Source: Microlunatus capsulatus (GTDB lineage Bacteria; Actinomycetota; Actinomycetes; Propionibacteriales; Propionibacteriaceae). From it: 64,000 nt of DNA. Of this stretch, positions 1 to 8,489 are shown piece after piece. The DNA lies in contig NZ_JAGIOB010000001.1 of the NCBI RefSeq assembly GCF_017876495.1, positions 2,976,001-3,040,000 on the forward strand, in the 5' to 3' direction. Positions within the stretch are counted from its first letter, which is position 1. The number at the start of each line of letters is the position of its first letter. A program made the translations under genes and the position numbers. Below the pieces are notes generated by a model, which ran no database searches, was not told the origin of the DNA, and was given only the letters and a program-made list of their open reading frames with translations.

Positions 1-1291
1 CCTTGATCTCCACCAGGCACAGGACCTGCTTGCCCGCCTCGGCGGCCTCGATGAGGGCGTCGACGATGGGGGAGTCGCCCGAGGTGCGGTAGAGCGTCTG
101 CTTGATCGCGAGCACCTGCGGGTCGTCGGCCGCCTGCTCGATGAAGCGCTGCACGCTGGTGGCGAAGGAGTCGTAGGGGTGGTGCAGCAGCACGTCGCGC
201 TGCTTGAGCGCGGCGAACATGTCGGCCGGTTTGGCCGTCTCGACCTCCGACAGGTGCGGGTGGGTCGAGGGCAGGAACGTCGGGTACTTCAGCTCGGCCC
301 GGTCGATGTCGGCCAGCGCGAACAGCCCTCGCAGGTCCAGGGGCCCGGGGACGAGGAAGACCTCCTTCTCGGCGATGTCCAGCTCGCCGATCAGCAGCTC
401 CAGCATCTTGGGGTCGATGTCGTCCTCGACCTCCAGCCGGACCGGCGGGCGGCCGACCTTGCGCCGCAGCAGCTCCTTCTCCAGGGCCAGCAGGAGGTTC
501 TCGGCGTCGTCCTCCTCGACCTCGACGTCCTCGTTGCGGGTCACCCGGAAGGTGTGGTGCTGGACGACCTCCATGCCGCTGAAGAGCTGGTCCAGGTGCT
601 GGGCGATGACGTCCTCGAGCGCGACGTAGCGGCCCTCGGTCAGCGGCAGGAACCGCGACAGCACGCTGGGCACCTTCACCCGGGCGAACTGGCGGACGCC
701 GGTCTCGGGGTTGCGGACCAGCACGGCCAGGTTGATCGAGAGCCCGGAGATGTAGGGGAACGGGTGCGAGGGGTCGACGGCCAGCGGGGTGAGCACCGGG
801 AAGATCCGCTCGGCGAAGAGGACGTCCATCCGGTCGCGCTCGTCGTCGGTGAGCTCGTTCCACTTGAGGATCTCGATGCCGGCCTCGGCCAGCTCGGGGC
901 GCACCTGCTCCTGGAACACCCGGGCCTGGTCGACGACCAGCTCGCGGGTGCGGTTGAGGATCGCGGTGTGCACGTCGCGCGGCATCATCCCGCTGACGGT
1001 GGGCACCGCCACCCCCGCCGCGATCCGGCGCTTCAGGCCGGCGACCCGGACCATGTAGAACTCGTCGAGGTTGCTGGCGAAGATGGCCAGGAACTTGGCC
1101 CGCTCCAGCACCGGCACCCGGGGGCGGTCCTTGGCCAGGTCCAGCACCCGGTTGTTGAACGCCAGCCAGGACAGCTCGCGGTCGAGGAAGCGGTCCGGTG
1201 GCAGGTGCGGCGCCGGGGCGTCGGGGTCCACCTGGGGGTCGCCGGCCGTCCCCCGGATGCTGGTGAGGGGTGACACGTCGACGGGGTCCAT
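1..1291 (-). CDS. ppk1: Polyphosphate kinase 1, N-terminal part (runs off the left edge)
   Basis: Membrane-associated kinase that reversibly moves the terminal phosphate of ATP onto polyphosphate. The window holds about the first 430 of the roughly 700 residues usual for the family. The N-terminal signature [14 protein letters not shown] and the stretch [14 protein letters not shown] are plain, and the end of the visible part reads [17 protein letters not shown], as in PPK1. The autophosphorylated histidine and the C-terminal phospholipase-D-like domains lie outside. The start is the ATG at 1289-1291, with AGGAGA six to eight bases upstream on the minus strand. It sits beside mshD and near a PPK2 gene and glnR, an order also seen in Streptomyces. 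Confidence 0.95.
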   Translation of the reverse strand, partial: MDPVDVSPLTSIRGTAGDPQVDPDAPAPHLPPDRFLDRELSWLAFNNRVLDLAKDRPRVPVLERAKFLAIFASNLDEFYMVRVAGLKRRIAAGVAVPTVSGMMPRDVHTAILNRTRELVVDQARVFQEQVRPELAEAGIEILKWNELTDDERDRMDVLFAERIFPVLTPLAVDPSHPFPYISGLSINLAVLVRNPETGVRQFARVKVPSVLSRFLPLTEGRYVALEDVIAQHLDQLFSGMEVVQHHTFRVTRNEDVEVEEDDAENLLLALEKELLRRKVGRPPVRLEVEDDIDPKMLELLIGELDIAEKEVFLVPGPLDLRGLFALADIDRAELKYPTFLPSTHPHLSEVETAKPADMFAALKQRDVLLHHPYDSFATSVQRFIEQAADDPQVLAIKQTLYRTSGDSPIVDALIEAAEAGKQVLCLVEIK

Positions 1292-1374
1292 CCGGTCTCC
1301 TGAGGTGCGGGCCCGCGGACGTCCGGGGTCGCGCGGCGGCTTCGCGGCGACGGGGGGTCCAGGTGTCCGGGGGC

Positions 1375-2271
1375 TCACGGTTGGGCGTACATCACATCAC
1401 GGCTGGCCGTGGTGAAGCCACGGCCGGTGTAGAGGCCGACGGCGCCGGCGTGGTCGCCCTCGACGTAGAGCTCGACCTCGGTGTCGCCGGCGGCCCGCAG
1501 GTGCGCCAGCCCGGTGTCCAGCAGCGCGCCCCCCAGCCCGGCGCCGCCGGAGCCCGGGTCGACGCCCAGCACGTACACCTCGCCGAGGGTGCCGGCGTGC
1601 TGCTTGGTCCAGTGGAAGCCGACCAGCACCCCGTCGCGCTCGGCGAGGAAGAAGCCCCGCGGGTCGAACCGGGGCTCGGCCATCCGCTGGGCCAGGTCGT
1701 CGGCGGTCAGCGCGCCCTGCTCGGGGTGGGAGGCGAAGGCGCGGGCGTTGACGCCCAGCCAGGCCTGCTCGTCGCGGCCGGGCTCGAAGGTGCGGACCGC
1801 GACGCCGTCGGGCACCCGCGGGGCGCGCAGGTCGGCGCCCAGCGGGCGGGTCATCACCAGCAGCTCGCGGGCCAGCCGCAGCCCGGCCCGGTCGGCCAGC
1901 GCCTGCGCCGCCGACGTGCCGCCCATCGCCCAGACCTGGAGGCGGCTCGGCGCCAGCGCGAGCAGCGCGCCGAGCAGGGCGCTGCCGACGCCGCGGCGTC
2001 GGACGTCCGGGTGGACGACGAGCTGACCGGTGGTGGAGCCGTCCCCGGGGGCCAGCTGGGCGTAGCCCCGCAGCAGGGCGCCGGGGCCGGCGTCCTCGGC
2101 GCGGGCCAGCACGTGCCGGACGTCGCCGGGGTGGTCCAGGGCCAGCAGCGCCGCCTCGTTGAGGGCGCTGGTCCCGTCGACGGCGGCCGCGTCGGCGACC
2201 AGCCGGCGGACCGCGTCGGCCTCCGCGGGGGACAGCCGGTCGAGGGTCGAGGTCGGGACCGCGTGCGCCAT
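1375..2271 (-). CDS. mshD: Mycothiol synthase (two GNAT domains)
   Basis: Transfers acetate from acetyl-CoA to Cys-GlcN-Ins, the last step of mycothiol synthesis in the cytoplasm. At 298 residues it has the family's length. Two tandem GNAT folds are visible: the first has an acetyl-CoA loop [15 protein letters not shown] near residue 90, the second [18 protein letters not shown] near residue 240. The inter-domain segment [16 protein letters not shown] is characteristic of MshD. Mycothiol confirms an actinobacterial host. A TAGTCT -10 box (2279-2284) lies seven bases before the ATG, so the transcript is probably leaderless. It is encoded divergently from the gene at 2351. Confidence 0.95.
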   Translation of the reverse strand: MAHAVPTSTLDRLSPAEADAVRRLVADAAAVDGTSALNEAALLALDHPGDVRHVLARAEDAGPGALLRGYAQLAPGDGSTTGQLVVHPDVRRRGVGSALLGALLALAPSRLQVWAMGGTSAAQALADRAGLRLARELLVMTRPLGADLRAPRVPDGVAVRTFEPGRDEQAWLGVNARAFASHPEQGALTADDLAQRMAEPRFDPRGFFLAERDGVLVGFHWTKQHAGTLGEVYVLGVDPGSGGAGLGGALLDTGLAHLRAAGDTEVELYVEGDHAGAVGLYTGRGFTTASRDVMYAQP

Positions 2272-2350
2272 GGCGCCGAGACTAGGGGATCTATGCTGGC
2301 CGGTGCTGACCGCGTCGACGAGGGCGCCGGCGGTGCAGGAGGGGACGCGG

Positions 2351-2980
2351 ATGCGCGACGAGGAGTACCAGGCCGACCAGGTCGCTGCCTACGGGGCGAG
2401 CGGCCAGCCGGCCGTCGCCGCGCGGATGGCGCCGCACCTGCGGATGACGCGGGTGGGGGCCGTCGCCGCCGCGGTGTCCGTGCTCGCCGCGGTCGGGGCG
2501 CTGGTGACCTTCCCGCGCTTCACCACCGCCACGGCCTCCGGGATCGGCTGGGGCGTGTTCCTGCTGGTCTGCGCCGTGGCGATGCTCGGCATCTGCGTGC
2601 TGCAGCTGGCCGCCTGGCGCCAGGCCATGGCCTGGTGGCGCGGCGAGCGCGAGACCGGTCCCCGCACCCTCGCCCCCTTCTCGTGGTGGGCGCACGTGGC
2701 GTCCTACGCCGTGGCGGTCGGGGCCCTGTTCGCCGCGATGGCCGGCAGCGCCGTCGCCGGCTGGACCGCCACCGCCGCCACCCTGATGGCCCTGTCCCTG
2801 GTGCTGCTGCTCGCCGGCCAGATCCTCGGCGGGGTGCAGTACGTCCGCCCCGACGGCCCGCCCGGGACCGTCCCCGCGCACATGCGCCGGCTGCTGGCGC
2901 GCGAGCGCGCCCGGCAGGAGGCCGCCGCGGCCATCGTGGACCGCGACACCCCGCCGACGGGCGATGCCCCGCGCGGCTGA
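2351..2980 (+). CDS. Four-helix membrane protein, function unknown
   Basis: A 209-residue protein with four hydrophobic segments near residues 35-54, 64-88, 112-132 and 140-161. Both ends are hydrophilic, and the Arg/Ala-rich C-terminal tail is probably cytoplasmic. I do not recognise the family. The ATG at 2351 is chosen because AGGAGG stands about seven bases upstream; longer in-frame extensions would overlap the mshD start. Its last 17 bases overlap the next gene in another frame, so the two are probably co-transcribed and translationally coupled. Confidence 0.75.
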   Translation: MRDEEYQADQVAAYGASGQPAVAARMAPHLRMTRVGAVAAAVSVLAAVGALVTFPRFTTATASGIGWGVFLLVCAVAMLGICVLQLAAWRQAMAWWRGERETGPRTLAPFSWWAHVASYAVAVGALFAAMAGSAVAGWTATAATLMALSLVLLLAGQILGGVQYVRPDGPPGTVPAHMRRLLARERARQEAAAAIVDRDTPPTGDAPRG

Positions 2981-3929
2981 GCCGCCGGGACCGGCGCTCG
3001 TCGTCCCGCCCGCGCTGGCGGCCACGCAGCGGCTCTACTTCGGGGCCGCGGGCGACCGCTGGGTGGCCGACCTGCCCGGCCTGGCGACGACCTGGCTCGA
3101 GCGCTGGGCGCTGACCCCGGACGGCCCGCCCGCCCACGGCGCCGTCGCCCTGGTGCTGCCCGTCCGCCGCGCCGACGGCACGCCCGCGGCGCTCAAGCTG
3201 CAGCCCGTCGACCACGAGACGGCCGGCGAGGGCCGCGCCCTGGCTCTGTGGGCCGGGCGCGGGGCCGTCGCCCTGCTGGCCGCCGACGAGACCAGCGGCA
3301 CCCTGCTGCTGGAGCGGCTCGACGCGACCCGCACCCTGCTGAGCCCCGACGTGCCCGACCGGGAGGCGACGGCGGTGGTCGCGGGGCTGCTGGTCCGGCT
3401 GAACGCGGTGCCCGCCCCGCCGGGGCTCCGCCGGCTCGCCGACGTGGCGGGGGAGACGCTCGCCTCGGTGCCGGCCGCCCTCGCCGCCGCGACCGACCCC
3501 GGGGAGCGGGCCCTGCTGGGCACGGCCGCCGGGCTGCTCGCCGAGCTGCTGGCCGAGCCCGTCGGGGACCGGCTGCTGCACTGGGACCTCCACCACAGCA
3601 ACGTCCTGGCCACCCCTGACGGCGCGGGCTGGCGCGCCATCGACCCCAAGCCGCTGGCCGGCGACCCGGGCTTCGAGCTGCTGCCCGCGCTGTGGAACCG
3701 CTGGGACGCCGTGGTGGCGACCGGTGACGTGCCCGCCGCCGTCCGGGCCCGGTTCGACCTGATGAGCGAGCGGATGGGCCTGGACCGCGCGCGGGCGGCG
3801 GCGTGGACGCTGGCCCGGGTGCTGCAGGATGCCTGCTGGGACCTCACCTCCGGGCGTTCCCGGACGGTCTCGCCGCCGCACCGGGCCGTCGCCGAGGCGC
3901 TGCTCGGCCGGGCGCGGGGGTCGGGGTGA
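2964..3929 (+). CDS. Aminoglycoside/hydroxyurea phosphotransferase family kinase
   Basis: A 321-residue member of the protein-kinase-like fold of small-molecule kinases, closest to the streptomycin 6-phosphotransferase / hydroxyurea kinase group. The phosphate-transfer motif reads LLHWDLHHSNVL (catalytic Asp near 208) and the metal-binding segment is AIDPKP (Asp near 227). A candidate ATP-binding Lys is in AALKLQ near 78. The usual HGDLH is HWDLH here, as is common in this subgroup. No signal peptide. The start overlaps the membrane protein gene by 17 bases. A resistance role is possible, but housekeeping sugar or metabolite kinases share these motifs, so the substrate is unknown. Confidence 0.82.
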   Translation: MPRAAEPPGPALVVPPALAATQRLYFGAAGDRWVADLPGLATTWLERWALTPDGPPAHGAVALVLPVRRADGTPAALKLQPVDHETAGEGRALALWAGRGAVALLAADETSGTLLLERLDATRTLLSPDVPDREATAVVAGLLVRLNAVPAPPGLRRLADVAGETLASVPAALAAATDPGERALLGTAAGLLAELLAEPVGDRLLHWDLHHSNVLATPDGAGWRAIDPKPLAGDPGFELLPALWNRWDAVVATGDVPAAVRARFDLMSERMGLDRARAAAWTLARVLQDACWDLTSGRSRTVSPPHRAVAEALLGRARGSG

Positions 3930-3935
3930 CCGTCC

Positions 3936-3953
3936 GTTCACCCGCCGGTCGCC
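3936..3953 (+). promoter_or_regulatory. Possible PHO box before ppk2
   Basis: A perfect GTTCACC half-site (3936-3942) is followed 11 bases later by GGTCGCC (5 of 7 matches). Eleven-base direct repeats of this heptamer are the PHO box read by PhoP/RegX3-type regulators. It lies 33-50 bases before the ppk2 start and just upstream of a TAGACA hexamer at 3974. Only one unit is perfect, so it is tentative. Confidence 0.4.
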
Positions 3954-3985
3954 GGCGCGTCGCCCGGCCGGTGTAGACAGCAGGG

Positions 3986-4924
3986 GTGAGCGAGCTGTCG
4001 AGCCCCGGGTTGCGCGAGCAGCTGCTGTGGCTGAAGGAGCGCTACGGCGCCGAGGACTTCACCGTCGAGGAGCTCGACGACGACGACCCCGTGCTGCGCG
4101 CCGTGGACGGCCCCGTCGTCGACACCTGGCGCGAGGGCTACCCCTATCCCGAGCGGCTCTCCACCGAGGTCTACGAGCGCGAGAAGCGGCTGCTGCAGAT
4201 CGAGCTGCTCAAGCTGCAGCGCTGGACCAAGGCCACCGGCGGCCGGCTCGTCGTCGCCTTCGAGGGCCGCGACGCCGCCGGCAAGGGCGGCACCATCAAG
4301 CGGTTCACCGAGCACCTCAACCCCCGCACCGCGCGGGTGGTGGCGCTGGAGAAGCCCACCGACCGCGAGGCGCGGCAGTGGTACTTCCAGCGCTACGTCG
4401 CCCACCTGCCGGCGGCCGGGGAGATCACCCTGTTCGACCGCTCCTGGTACACCCGGGCCGGTGTCGAGCGGGTGATGGGGTTCTGCTCCGACGCCGAGCA
4501 CGCGCAGTTCCTGCGGCAGGCACCGCGCTTCGAGGACCTGCTGATCGACGACGGCTTCGACCTGGTCAAGCTGTGGTTCTCGGTCTCCAAGCGGGAGCAG
4601 AGCACGCGCTTCCTCATCCGCCAGATCGACCCGGTGCGGCAGTGGAAGCTGTCCCCGATGGACCTGGCGTCGCTGGACAAGTGGGACGCCTACACCGCGG
4701 CGAAGGAGGAGATGTTCGCCGCGACCGACACCGACACCGCGCCCTGGACCGTGGTCAAGAGCAACGACAAGAAGCGGGCGCGGCTGGAGGCGATGCGGTT
4801 CGTGCTGCACCGCACCGACTACGAGGGCAAGGACGCCGAGGTGGTCGGGGTGCCCGACCCGCGGATCGTCGGCCGGGCCTCCGAGGTCTACGAGCTGGGG
4901 GAGCGGGTGGCCGGTGCGGCCTGA
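3986..4924 (+). CDS. ppk2: PPK2-family polyphosphate kinase
   Basis: Cytoplasmic enzyme that transfers phosphate between polyphosphate and nucleotides (class I PPK2 normally makes ATP/GTP from ADP/GDP). At 312 residues it has the single-domain length. The Walker A loop is EGRDAAGKGG (93-102) and the Walker B/lid segment is DRSWYTRAGVERVMGF (from residue 151), both typical. The basic patch expected to bind polyphosphate is present. GTG at 3986 is the likely start; there is no strong Shine-Dalgarno, and TAGACA sits seven bases upstream, suggesting a leaderless or near-leaderless transcript. Convergent with glnR, with only four bases between the stop codons. Confidence 0.94.
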   Translation: MSELSSPGLREQLLWLKERYGAEDFTVEELDDDDPVLRAVDGPVVDTWREGYPYPERLSTEVYEREKRLLQIELLKLQRWTKATGGRLVVAFEGRDAAGKGGTIKRFTEHLNPRTARVVALEKPTDREARQWYFQRYVAHLPAAGEITLFDRSWYTRAGVERVMGFCSDAEHAQFLRQAPRFEDLLIDDGFDLVKLWFSVSKREQSTRFLIRQIDPVRQWKLSPMDLASLDKWDAYTAAKEEMFAATDTDTAPWTVVKSNDKKRARLEAMRFVLHRTDYEGKDAEVVGVPDPRIVGRASEVYELGERVAGAA

Positions 4925-4928
4925 GCGG

Positions 4929-5621
4929 TCAGCCCGAGGTGACGCGGTCGGACTCCTCGACCGGCGCCACGAAGCGGTAGCCCACGTTGCGGACCGTGCC
5001 GATGACCGACTCGTGCTCGGGGCCGAGCTTCGCGCGCAGGCGGCGGACGTGCACGTCGACGGTGCGGGTGCCGCCGTAGTAGTCGTAGCCCCAGACGTCG
5101 CTGAGCAGCTGCTGGCGGCTGAAGACCCGGCCGGGGTGCTGGGCGAGGTACTTGAGGAGCTCGAACTCGGTGTAGGTGAGGTCCAGCTGGGTGCCGTTGA
5201 GCTTGGCGGAGTAGCCGGCCTCGTCGATGACGATGTTGCCGGTCTGGATCAGCGGGTCGGCGCCGGCGGCCACCGACGGCGTCATGGCCAGCCGCAGCCG
5301 GACGTCCACCTCGGCCGGGCCCGCGGTGGCCAGCAGGAGGTCGTCGAAGCCCCAGTCCGAGGACAGGGCGGCCAGGCCGCCCTCGCTGGCGATCACCAGC
5401 AGCGGTGACTCCTTGCCCGTGGTCTCGATCAGCCGGCACAGCGAACGTGCGCCGACGAGGTCGCGGCGGGCGTCGAGGAGGATGACGTCGGCCGCCGGGG
5501 CGTCGAGCAGGGCGGTGGCCTCGGCCTGGGCGACCTTGACGTGGTGGGGCAGGAGCTCCAGCGCGGGCAGGATCTCCGACGACGTGTGCATGTCGTTGGT
5601 GAGGAGCAACAGGGTCGCCAT
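4929..5621 (-). CDS. glnR: Nitrogen regulator GlnR, orphan OmpR-type response regulator
   Basis: DNA-binding regulator of nitrogen assimilation in actinobacteria (glnA, amtB, nas genes). The receiver-like domain (1-115) has [11 protein letters not shown] with Asp at residue 50, and lacks the usual acidic pocket and switch residues, as in GlnR proteins that act without a partner kinase. The C-terminal winged helix carries the GlnR-like string [20 protein letters not shown] and ends [12 protein letters not shown]. The ATG at 5619-5621 is preferred over an upstream extension because AGGAGG lies about eight bases before it. It is divergent from the ThiS-like gene. Its place near mshD and sulfurtransferases matches mycobacteria and Streptomyces. 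Confidence 0.93.
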   Translation of the reverse strand: MATLLLLTNDMHTSSEILPALELLPHHVKVAQAEATALLDAPAADVILLDARRDLVGARSLCRLIETTGKESPLLVIASEGGLAALSSDWGFDDLLLATAGPAEVDVRLRLAMTPSVAAGADPLIQTGNIVIDEAGYSAKLNGTQLDLTYTEFELLKYLAQHPGRVFSRQQLLSDVWGYDYYGGTRTVDVHVRRLRAKLGPEHESVIGTVRNVGYRFVAPVEESDRVTSG

Positions 5622-5719
5622 CGAGGGCCTCCTCGGCAGGGGGTGGTCTGCGGGACGTGGTGCTCCGACAGACCCCGGCTGTGTGGCGAGGGCCACGGTG
5701 CATGGCCGACACTACTGCA

Positions 5720-5989
5720 ATGCCGAGCGTTCACCTGCACTACTGGGCGGGGGCCCGGGCGGCCGCCGGCACCACCGCGGAGGAGGTCGAGGCGGCCACC
5801 GTGCGGCAGGCGCTGGAGCGCGCGGCCGCCGGCCGTGACGCCCGGTTCGCCCGCGTGCTGGCCGCCTGCTCCCTCCTGGTGGACGGCACCGCCGCCCACG
5901 CCGACGACCTCGACACCCCCCTCACCGGCGCCGTCCGGGTGGAGGTGCTGCCCCCGTTCGCGGGCGGTGCGGAGCCATCGGCGGTGTGA
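5720..5989 (+). CDS. MoaD/ThiS-family ubiquitin-like sulfur carrier with a C-terminal extension
   Basis: An 89-residue beta-grasp protein like small sulfur carriers used in molybdopterin, thiamin or thiocarboxylate pathways. The fold is recognisable from VHLHYWAGARAAAGT at the start and VEVLPPFAGG near the end. Oddly, six residues (AEPSAV) follow the Gly-Gly, so the glycine that would carry the thiocarboxylate is not terminal as encoded. Either processing is needed or this copy is no longer a carrier. An alternative ATG at 5702 would add six residues. Encoded just upstream of the leader peptide and sseA, a rhodanese that could supply sulfur. Confidence 0.82.
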   Translation: MPSVHLHYWAGARAAAGTTAEEVEAATVRQALERAAAGRDARFARVLAACSLLVDGTAAHADDLDTPLTGAVRVEVLPPFAGGAEPSAV

Positions 5990-6123
5990 AGGAGATCACC
6001 GCGACGGCGCCCGGATGCTGGACGGAGAGACTCCTCCCGCCGTCGTGTCCAGCAGGTGGACAGCGGTACCAGCATCCGGGACGACCGCTGCGCCGGGCCG
6101 GGGTGCCGTCGTAAGGTGGCGAC

Positions 6124-6222
6124 GTGACCACCGAGAAGGTGTGGGCGCTCGTGCTCACCCGCCGCCGCGCCGTCGACCACGGCCGCATGCGGTCCTCGTT
6201 GTGTCGGTCCCCCCGGCCCTAG
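6124..6222 (+). CDS. Small Cys-type leader peptide upstream of sseA
   Basis: A 32-codon GTG-start ORF reading VTTEKVWALVLTRRRAVDH and then GRMRSSLCRSPRP. It fits the actinobacterial leader peptides of sulfur genes, which have an (L)TRRRAVD-type core and a late Cys-Arg. It ends 129 bases before sseA. By family knowledge, ribosome progress over the Cys codon is thought to tune expression of the downstream sulfur operon with cysteine supply. The sequence shows the peptide and its place; the regulatory role is inference. There is no strong Shine-Dalgarno; TAAGGTG at 6112-6118, five bases upstream, could be a -10-like site of a leaderless start. Confidence 0.72.
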   Translation: MTTEKVWALVLTRRRAVDHGRMRSSLCRSPRP

Positions 6223-6351
6223 GACGCCTCCACCCCTGCCGCCCCCGGGCCGCACGCGTCCCCGCCGCCACCCGCCCGCCCGCGCACGGATCTGCGTGGA
6301 CCCCAGCGCGCCCGGCACCGTCGGGCACCAGCACACAGGAGTGATCAGCAC

Positions 6352-7200
6352 ATGAGCAGGTCAGAAGCACTCGTCGACATCGACTGGGTCGCCCAGCACG
6401 GGCAGGACGACGGCGTCGTCCTCGTCGAGGTGGACGAGGACACCACGGCCTACGACGGCGGCCACATCGAGGGCGCGGTCAAGCTGGACTGGAAGGCCGA
6501 CCTGCAGGACCCGGTGCGCCGGGACTTCGTCGACCGCGAGCAGTTCGGCGCCCTGCTGTCCGAGCGCGGGATCGGCAACGACGACACCGTTGTGCTGTAC
6601 GGCGGCAACAACAACTGGTTCGCCGCCTACGCGTACTGGTACTTCAAGCTCTACGGCCACCGCGACGTCCGCCTGATGGACGGCGGCCGCAAGAAGTGGG
6701 AGCTCGAGGCCCGCCCGCTGAGCACCGAGACGGTGACCCGGCCCGCGACCACCTACACCGCGGCCGAGCCCGACACCTCCATCCGCGCCTTCCGCGACGA
6801 GGTCGTGGCCGCGATCGGCACCAAGAGCCTGGTCGACGTCCGCAGCCCCGACGAGTTCGCCGGCCGGCTGCTGGCCCCGGCGCACCTGCCGCAGGAGCAG
6901 TCGCAGCGCGGCGGCCACATCCCGACCGCGGTCAACGTGCCCTGGTCCAAGGCGGCCAACGACGACGGCACCTTCAAGTCCGACGACGAGCTGCGCGCGC
7001 TCTACGGCGGCGCGGGCGTCGACTTCGACGGCGACATCATCGCCTACTGCCGGATCGGCGAGCGGAGCTCGCACACCTGGTTCGTGCTGCAGGAGCTGCT
7101 GGGCCAGCCCAACGTCAAGAACTACGACGGCTCCTGGACCGAGTACGGCTCGCTGATCGGCGTCCCGATCGCCGTGGGCGACGAGCCCGGCCAGGCCTGA
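6352..7200 (+). CDS. sseA: Thiosulfate sulfurtransferase (tandem rhodanese)
   Basis: Moves sulfane sulfur from thiosulfate to thiol acceptors or cyanide in the cytoplasm. The 282-residue protein has two rhodanese domains: an inactive N-terminal one (about 8-125) and a catalytic C-terminal one (about 150-275) with the active loop CRIGERSSH, Cys at 233. The insert LPQEQSQRGGHIPTAVNVPW is typical of the mycobacterial CysA2/SseA group. AGGAG stands nine bases before the ATG. It follows the leader peptide and is followed after 49 bases by sseC, the same pair as cysA2-sseC2 of Mycobacterium tuberculosis. Confidence 0.95.
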   Translation: MSRSEALVDIDWVAQHGQDDGVVLVEVDEDTTAYDGGHIEGAVKLDWKADLQDPVRRDFVDREQFGALLSERGIGNDDTVVLYGGNNNWFAAYAYWYFKLYGHRDVRLMDGGRKKWELEARPLSTETVTRPATTYTAAEPDTSIRAFRDEVVAAIGTKSLVDVRSPDEFAGRLLAPAHLPQEQSQRGGHIPTAVNVPWSKAANDDGTFKSDDELRALYGGAGVDFDGDIIAYCRIGERSSHTWFVLQELLGQPNVKNYDGSWTEYGSLIGVPIAVGDEPGQA

Positions 7201-7249
7201 CGGCCCGACCGACCACCCCACCCACCGCGCCCCACCCCGAGGAGAACCC

Positions 7250-7552
7250 ATGTGCGGAGCCACCACCGGCGGCCTGAGCGTCGCCGGCATCGACACCACG
7301 AAGGAAGCGGTGATCCAGGGGCGCGTGCTGCGGTCCGGGAACCCCGTCTCCGGCGCCTACGTCCGGCTGCTGGACGCCGACGGCGAGTTCACCGCCGAGG
7401 TCCCGACCTCGGCCACCGGCCACTTCCGGTTCTTCGCCGGCGACGGCGCGTGGACGCTGCGCACCCTGGCCCCCGGGGCCAAGGCCGACCGGGTCGTCCG
7501 GGCGGCCCGGGGCAGCGTGGCCGAGGTCGACGTGGAGCTCGAGGCGGCCTGA
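7250..7552 (+). CDS. sseC: SseC, DUF1416 protein
   Basis: A 100-residue protein of the DUF1416/SseC family, found next to actinobacterial thiosulfate sulfurtransferases. The N-terminal MCGATTGG keeps a Cys at position 2. The rest looks like a small beta-sandwich (VIQGRVLRSGNPVSGAYVRL, then GHFRFFAGDGAWTLRTL), similar to carboxypeptidase-regulatory-like domains. The molecular role is not known to me; the constant pairing with sseA suggests a part in sulfur transfer. AGGAG lies six bases before the ATG. A strong hairpin follows the stop, so the sseA-sseC unit ends here. Confidence 0.9.
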   Translation: MCGATTGGLSVAGIDTTKEAVIQGRVLRSGNPVSGAYVRLLDADGEFTAEVPTSATGHFRFFAGDGAWTLRTLAPGAKADRVVRAARGSVAEVDVELEAA

Positions 7553-7559
7553 TCCCGCC

Positions 7560-7593
7560 GGCCGGGACGACGGCCGCCGTCGTCGTCCCGGCC
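7560..7593 (+). terminator. Hairpin terminator after sseC
   Basis: Perfect 12-base inverted repeat GGCCGGGACGAC / GTCGTCCCGGCC (7560-7571 and 7582-7593) with a 10-base loop, starting eight bases after the sseC stop. There is no U tract, as is common for actinobacterial terminators. Confidence 0.7.
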
Positions 7594-7627
7594 CGCGGGC
7601 CGGCCTGCTCCGGTAGGCTGCGTCCCG

Positions 7628-8044
7628 ATGTCCTCCCCCGCCCACCCCTCCTCGTCGGCCGCGCCCCGGCCCGCGCCGACGACGACGGACCCCGCCCTCG
7701 ACGCCGTCGAGTCGCTGTACCGCGGGGCCACGGGGCGCTCGGGACTGCGGGCCTTCGAGCCCGCGCTGCGCCCGCCTGAGGGCACCCTCGACTGGGGCTG
7801 GCTCTTCCGCCCCGACGAGCCGGTCGCCCCCGTCGCGGCTCCGCTCGCCGCGGCCCTCACGACCACCGGCAGCGGGCTCGCCGTCCGCACCACCACGTCC
7901 GGCCTCGCTGTCGTCGGCCCGGCGCCCCTGGTGCACTGGTCGCCCGGCACCCTGCCCGCCGCCCGCCGCTGGCCGGCCGTCGCCCTGCTGGCGGCCGCCC
8001 TCGCCTGCGCCGTGCTGCTGCCCTGGGTCGCGCCGGTCCTCTGA
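7628..8044 (+). CDS. Hypothetical protein with one C-terminal membrane helix
   Basis: A 138-residue protein of unknown function. The first 25 residues are Ser/Pro/Ala-rich and look disordered; a middle segment (about 26-105) has no motif I recognise; residues about 116-137 form a hydrophobic helix (VALLAAALACAVLLPWVAPVL). This suggests a tail-anchored protein with its N-terminus in the cytoplasm. A TAGGCT -10 box at 7614-7619 lies eight bases before the ATG, which predicts a leaderless mRNA and supports both the start and the gene. A weak hairpin (8041-8063) spans its stop and that of convergent dtd. Confidence 0.7.
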   Translation: MSSPAHPSSSAAPRPAPTTTDPALDAVESLYRGATGRSGLRAFEPALRPPEGTLDWGWLFRPDEPVAPVAAPLAAALTTTGSGLAVRTTTSGLAVVGPAPLVHWSPGTLPAARRWPAVALLAAALACAVLLPWVAPVL

Positions 8045-8059
8045 GCCGCCGGCTCCCGC

Positions 8060-8485
8060 TCAGGAGTCGAGGACCAGCGTCACCGGCCCGTCGTTGGTCA
8101 GGCTGACCTGCATGTCCGCCCCGAACACCCCCGTCTCGACGTGCGCCCCGAGCGCGCGCAGCGCGGCCACGAAGGCCTCGACCAGCGGCTCGCTGACGGG
8201 GCGCGGCGCGGCAGCGCTCCAGGACGGCCGCCGGCCCTTGCGGGTGTCGGCGTAGAGCGTGAACTGGCTGACGACCAGCAGCGGGGCGCCCTCCTGGGCG
8301 GCCGAGCGCTCGCCGGCCAGGATCCGCAGCGTCCACACCTTCTCGGCCAGCCGGGCGGCGTCGGCCGCGGTGTCCTCGTGGGTCACCCCGACCAGCACCA
8401 GCAGCCCGGGCGCGGGCAGGGCGCCGACGACGGCGCCGTCCACCTCCACCCGCGCGGTCGTCGCCCGCTGCACCACCAGCCGCAC
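8060..8485 (-). CDS. dtd: D-aminoacyl-tRNA deacylase
   Basis: Removes D-amino acids (and glycine from mischarged tRNA-Ala) from tRNAs. The 141-residue protein has the family length and both signature motifs: [17 protein letters not shown] (the catalytic SQFTL, near residues 93-110) and [10 protein letters not shown] at the C-terminus (the cross-dimer Gly-Pro motif). It starts with GTG at 8485. It lies four bases after the stop of the VOC gene, so the two are probably one transcript. Confidence 0.95.
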   Translation of the reverse strand: MRLVVQRATTARVEVDGAVVGALPAPGLLVLVGVTHEDTAADAARLAEKVWTLRILAGERSAAQEGAPLLVVSQFTLYADTRKGRRPSWSAAAPRPVSEPLVEAFVAALRALGAHVETGVFGADMQVSLTNDGPVTLVLDS

Positions 8486-8489
8486 GGCG

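Noticed and set aside
8041-8063. CTGAGC/GCTCAG hairpin at the dtd end
   Set aside because: A six-base stem with an 11-base loop that overlaps both stop codons is too weak to call a terminator with confidence.
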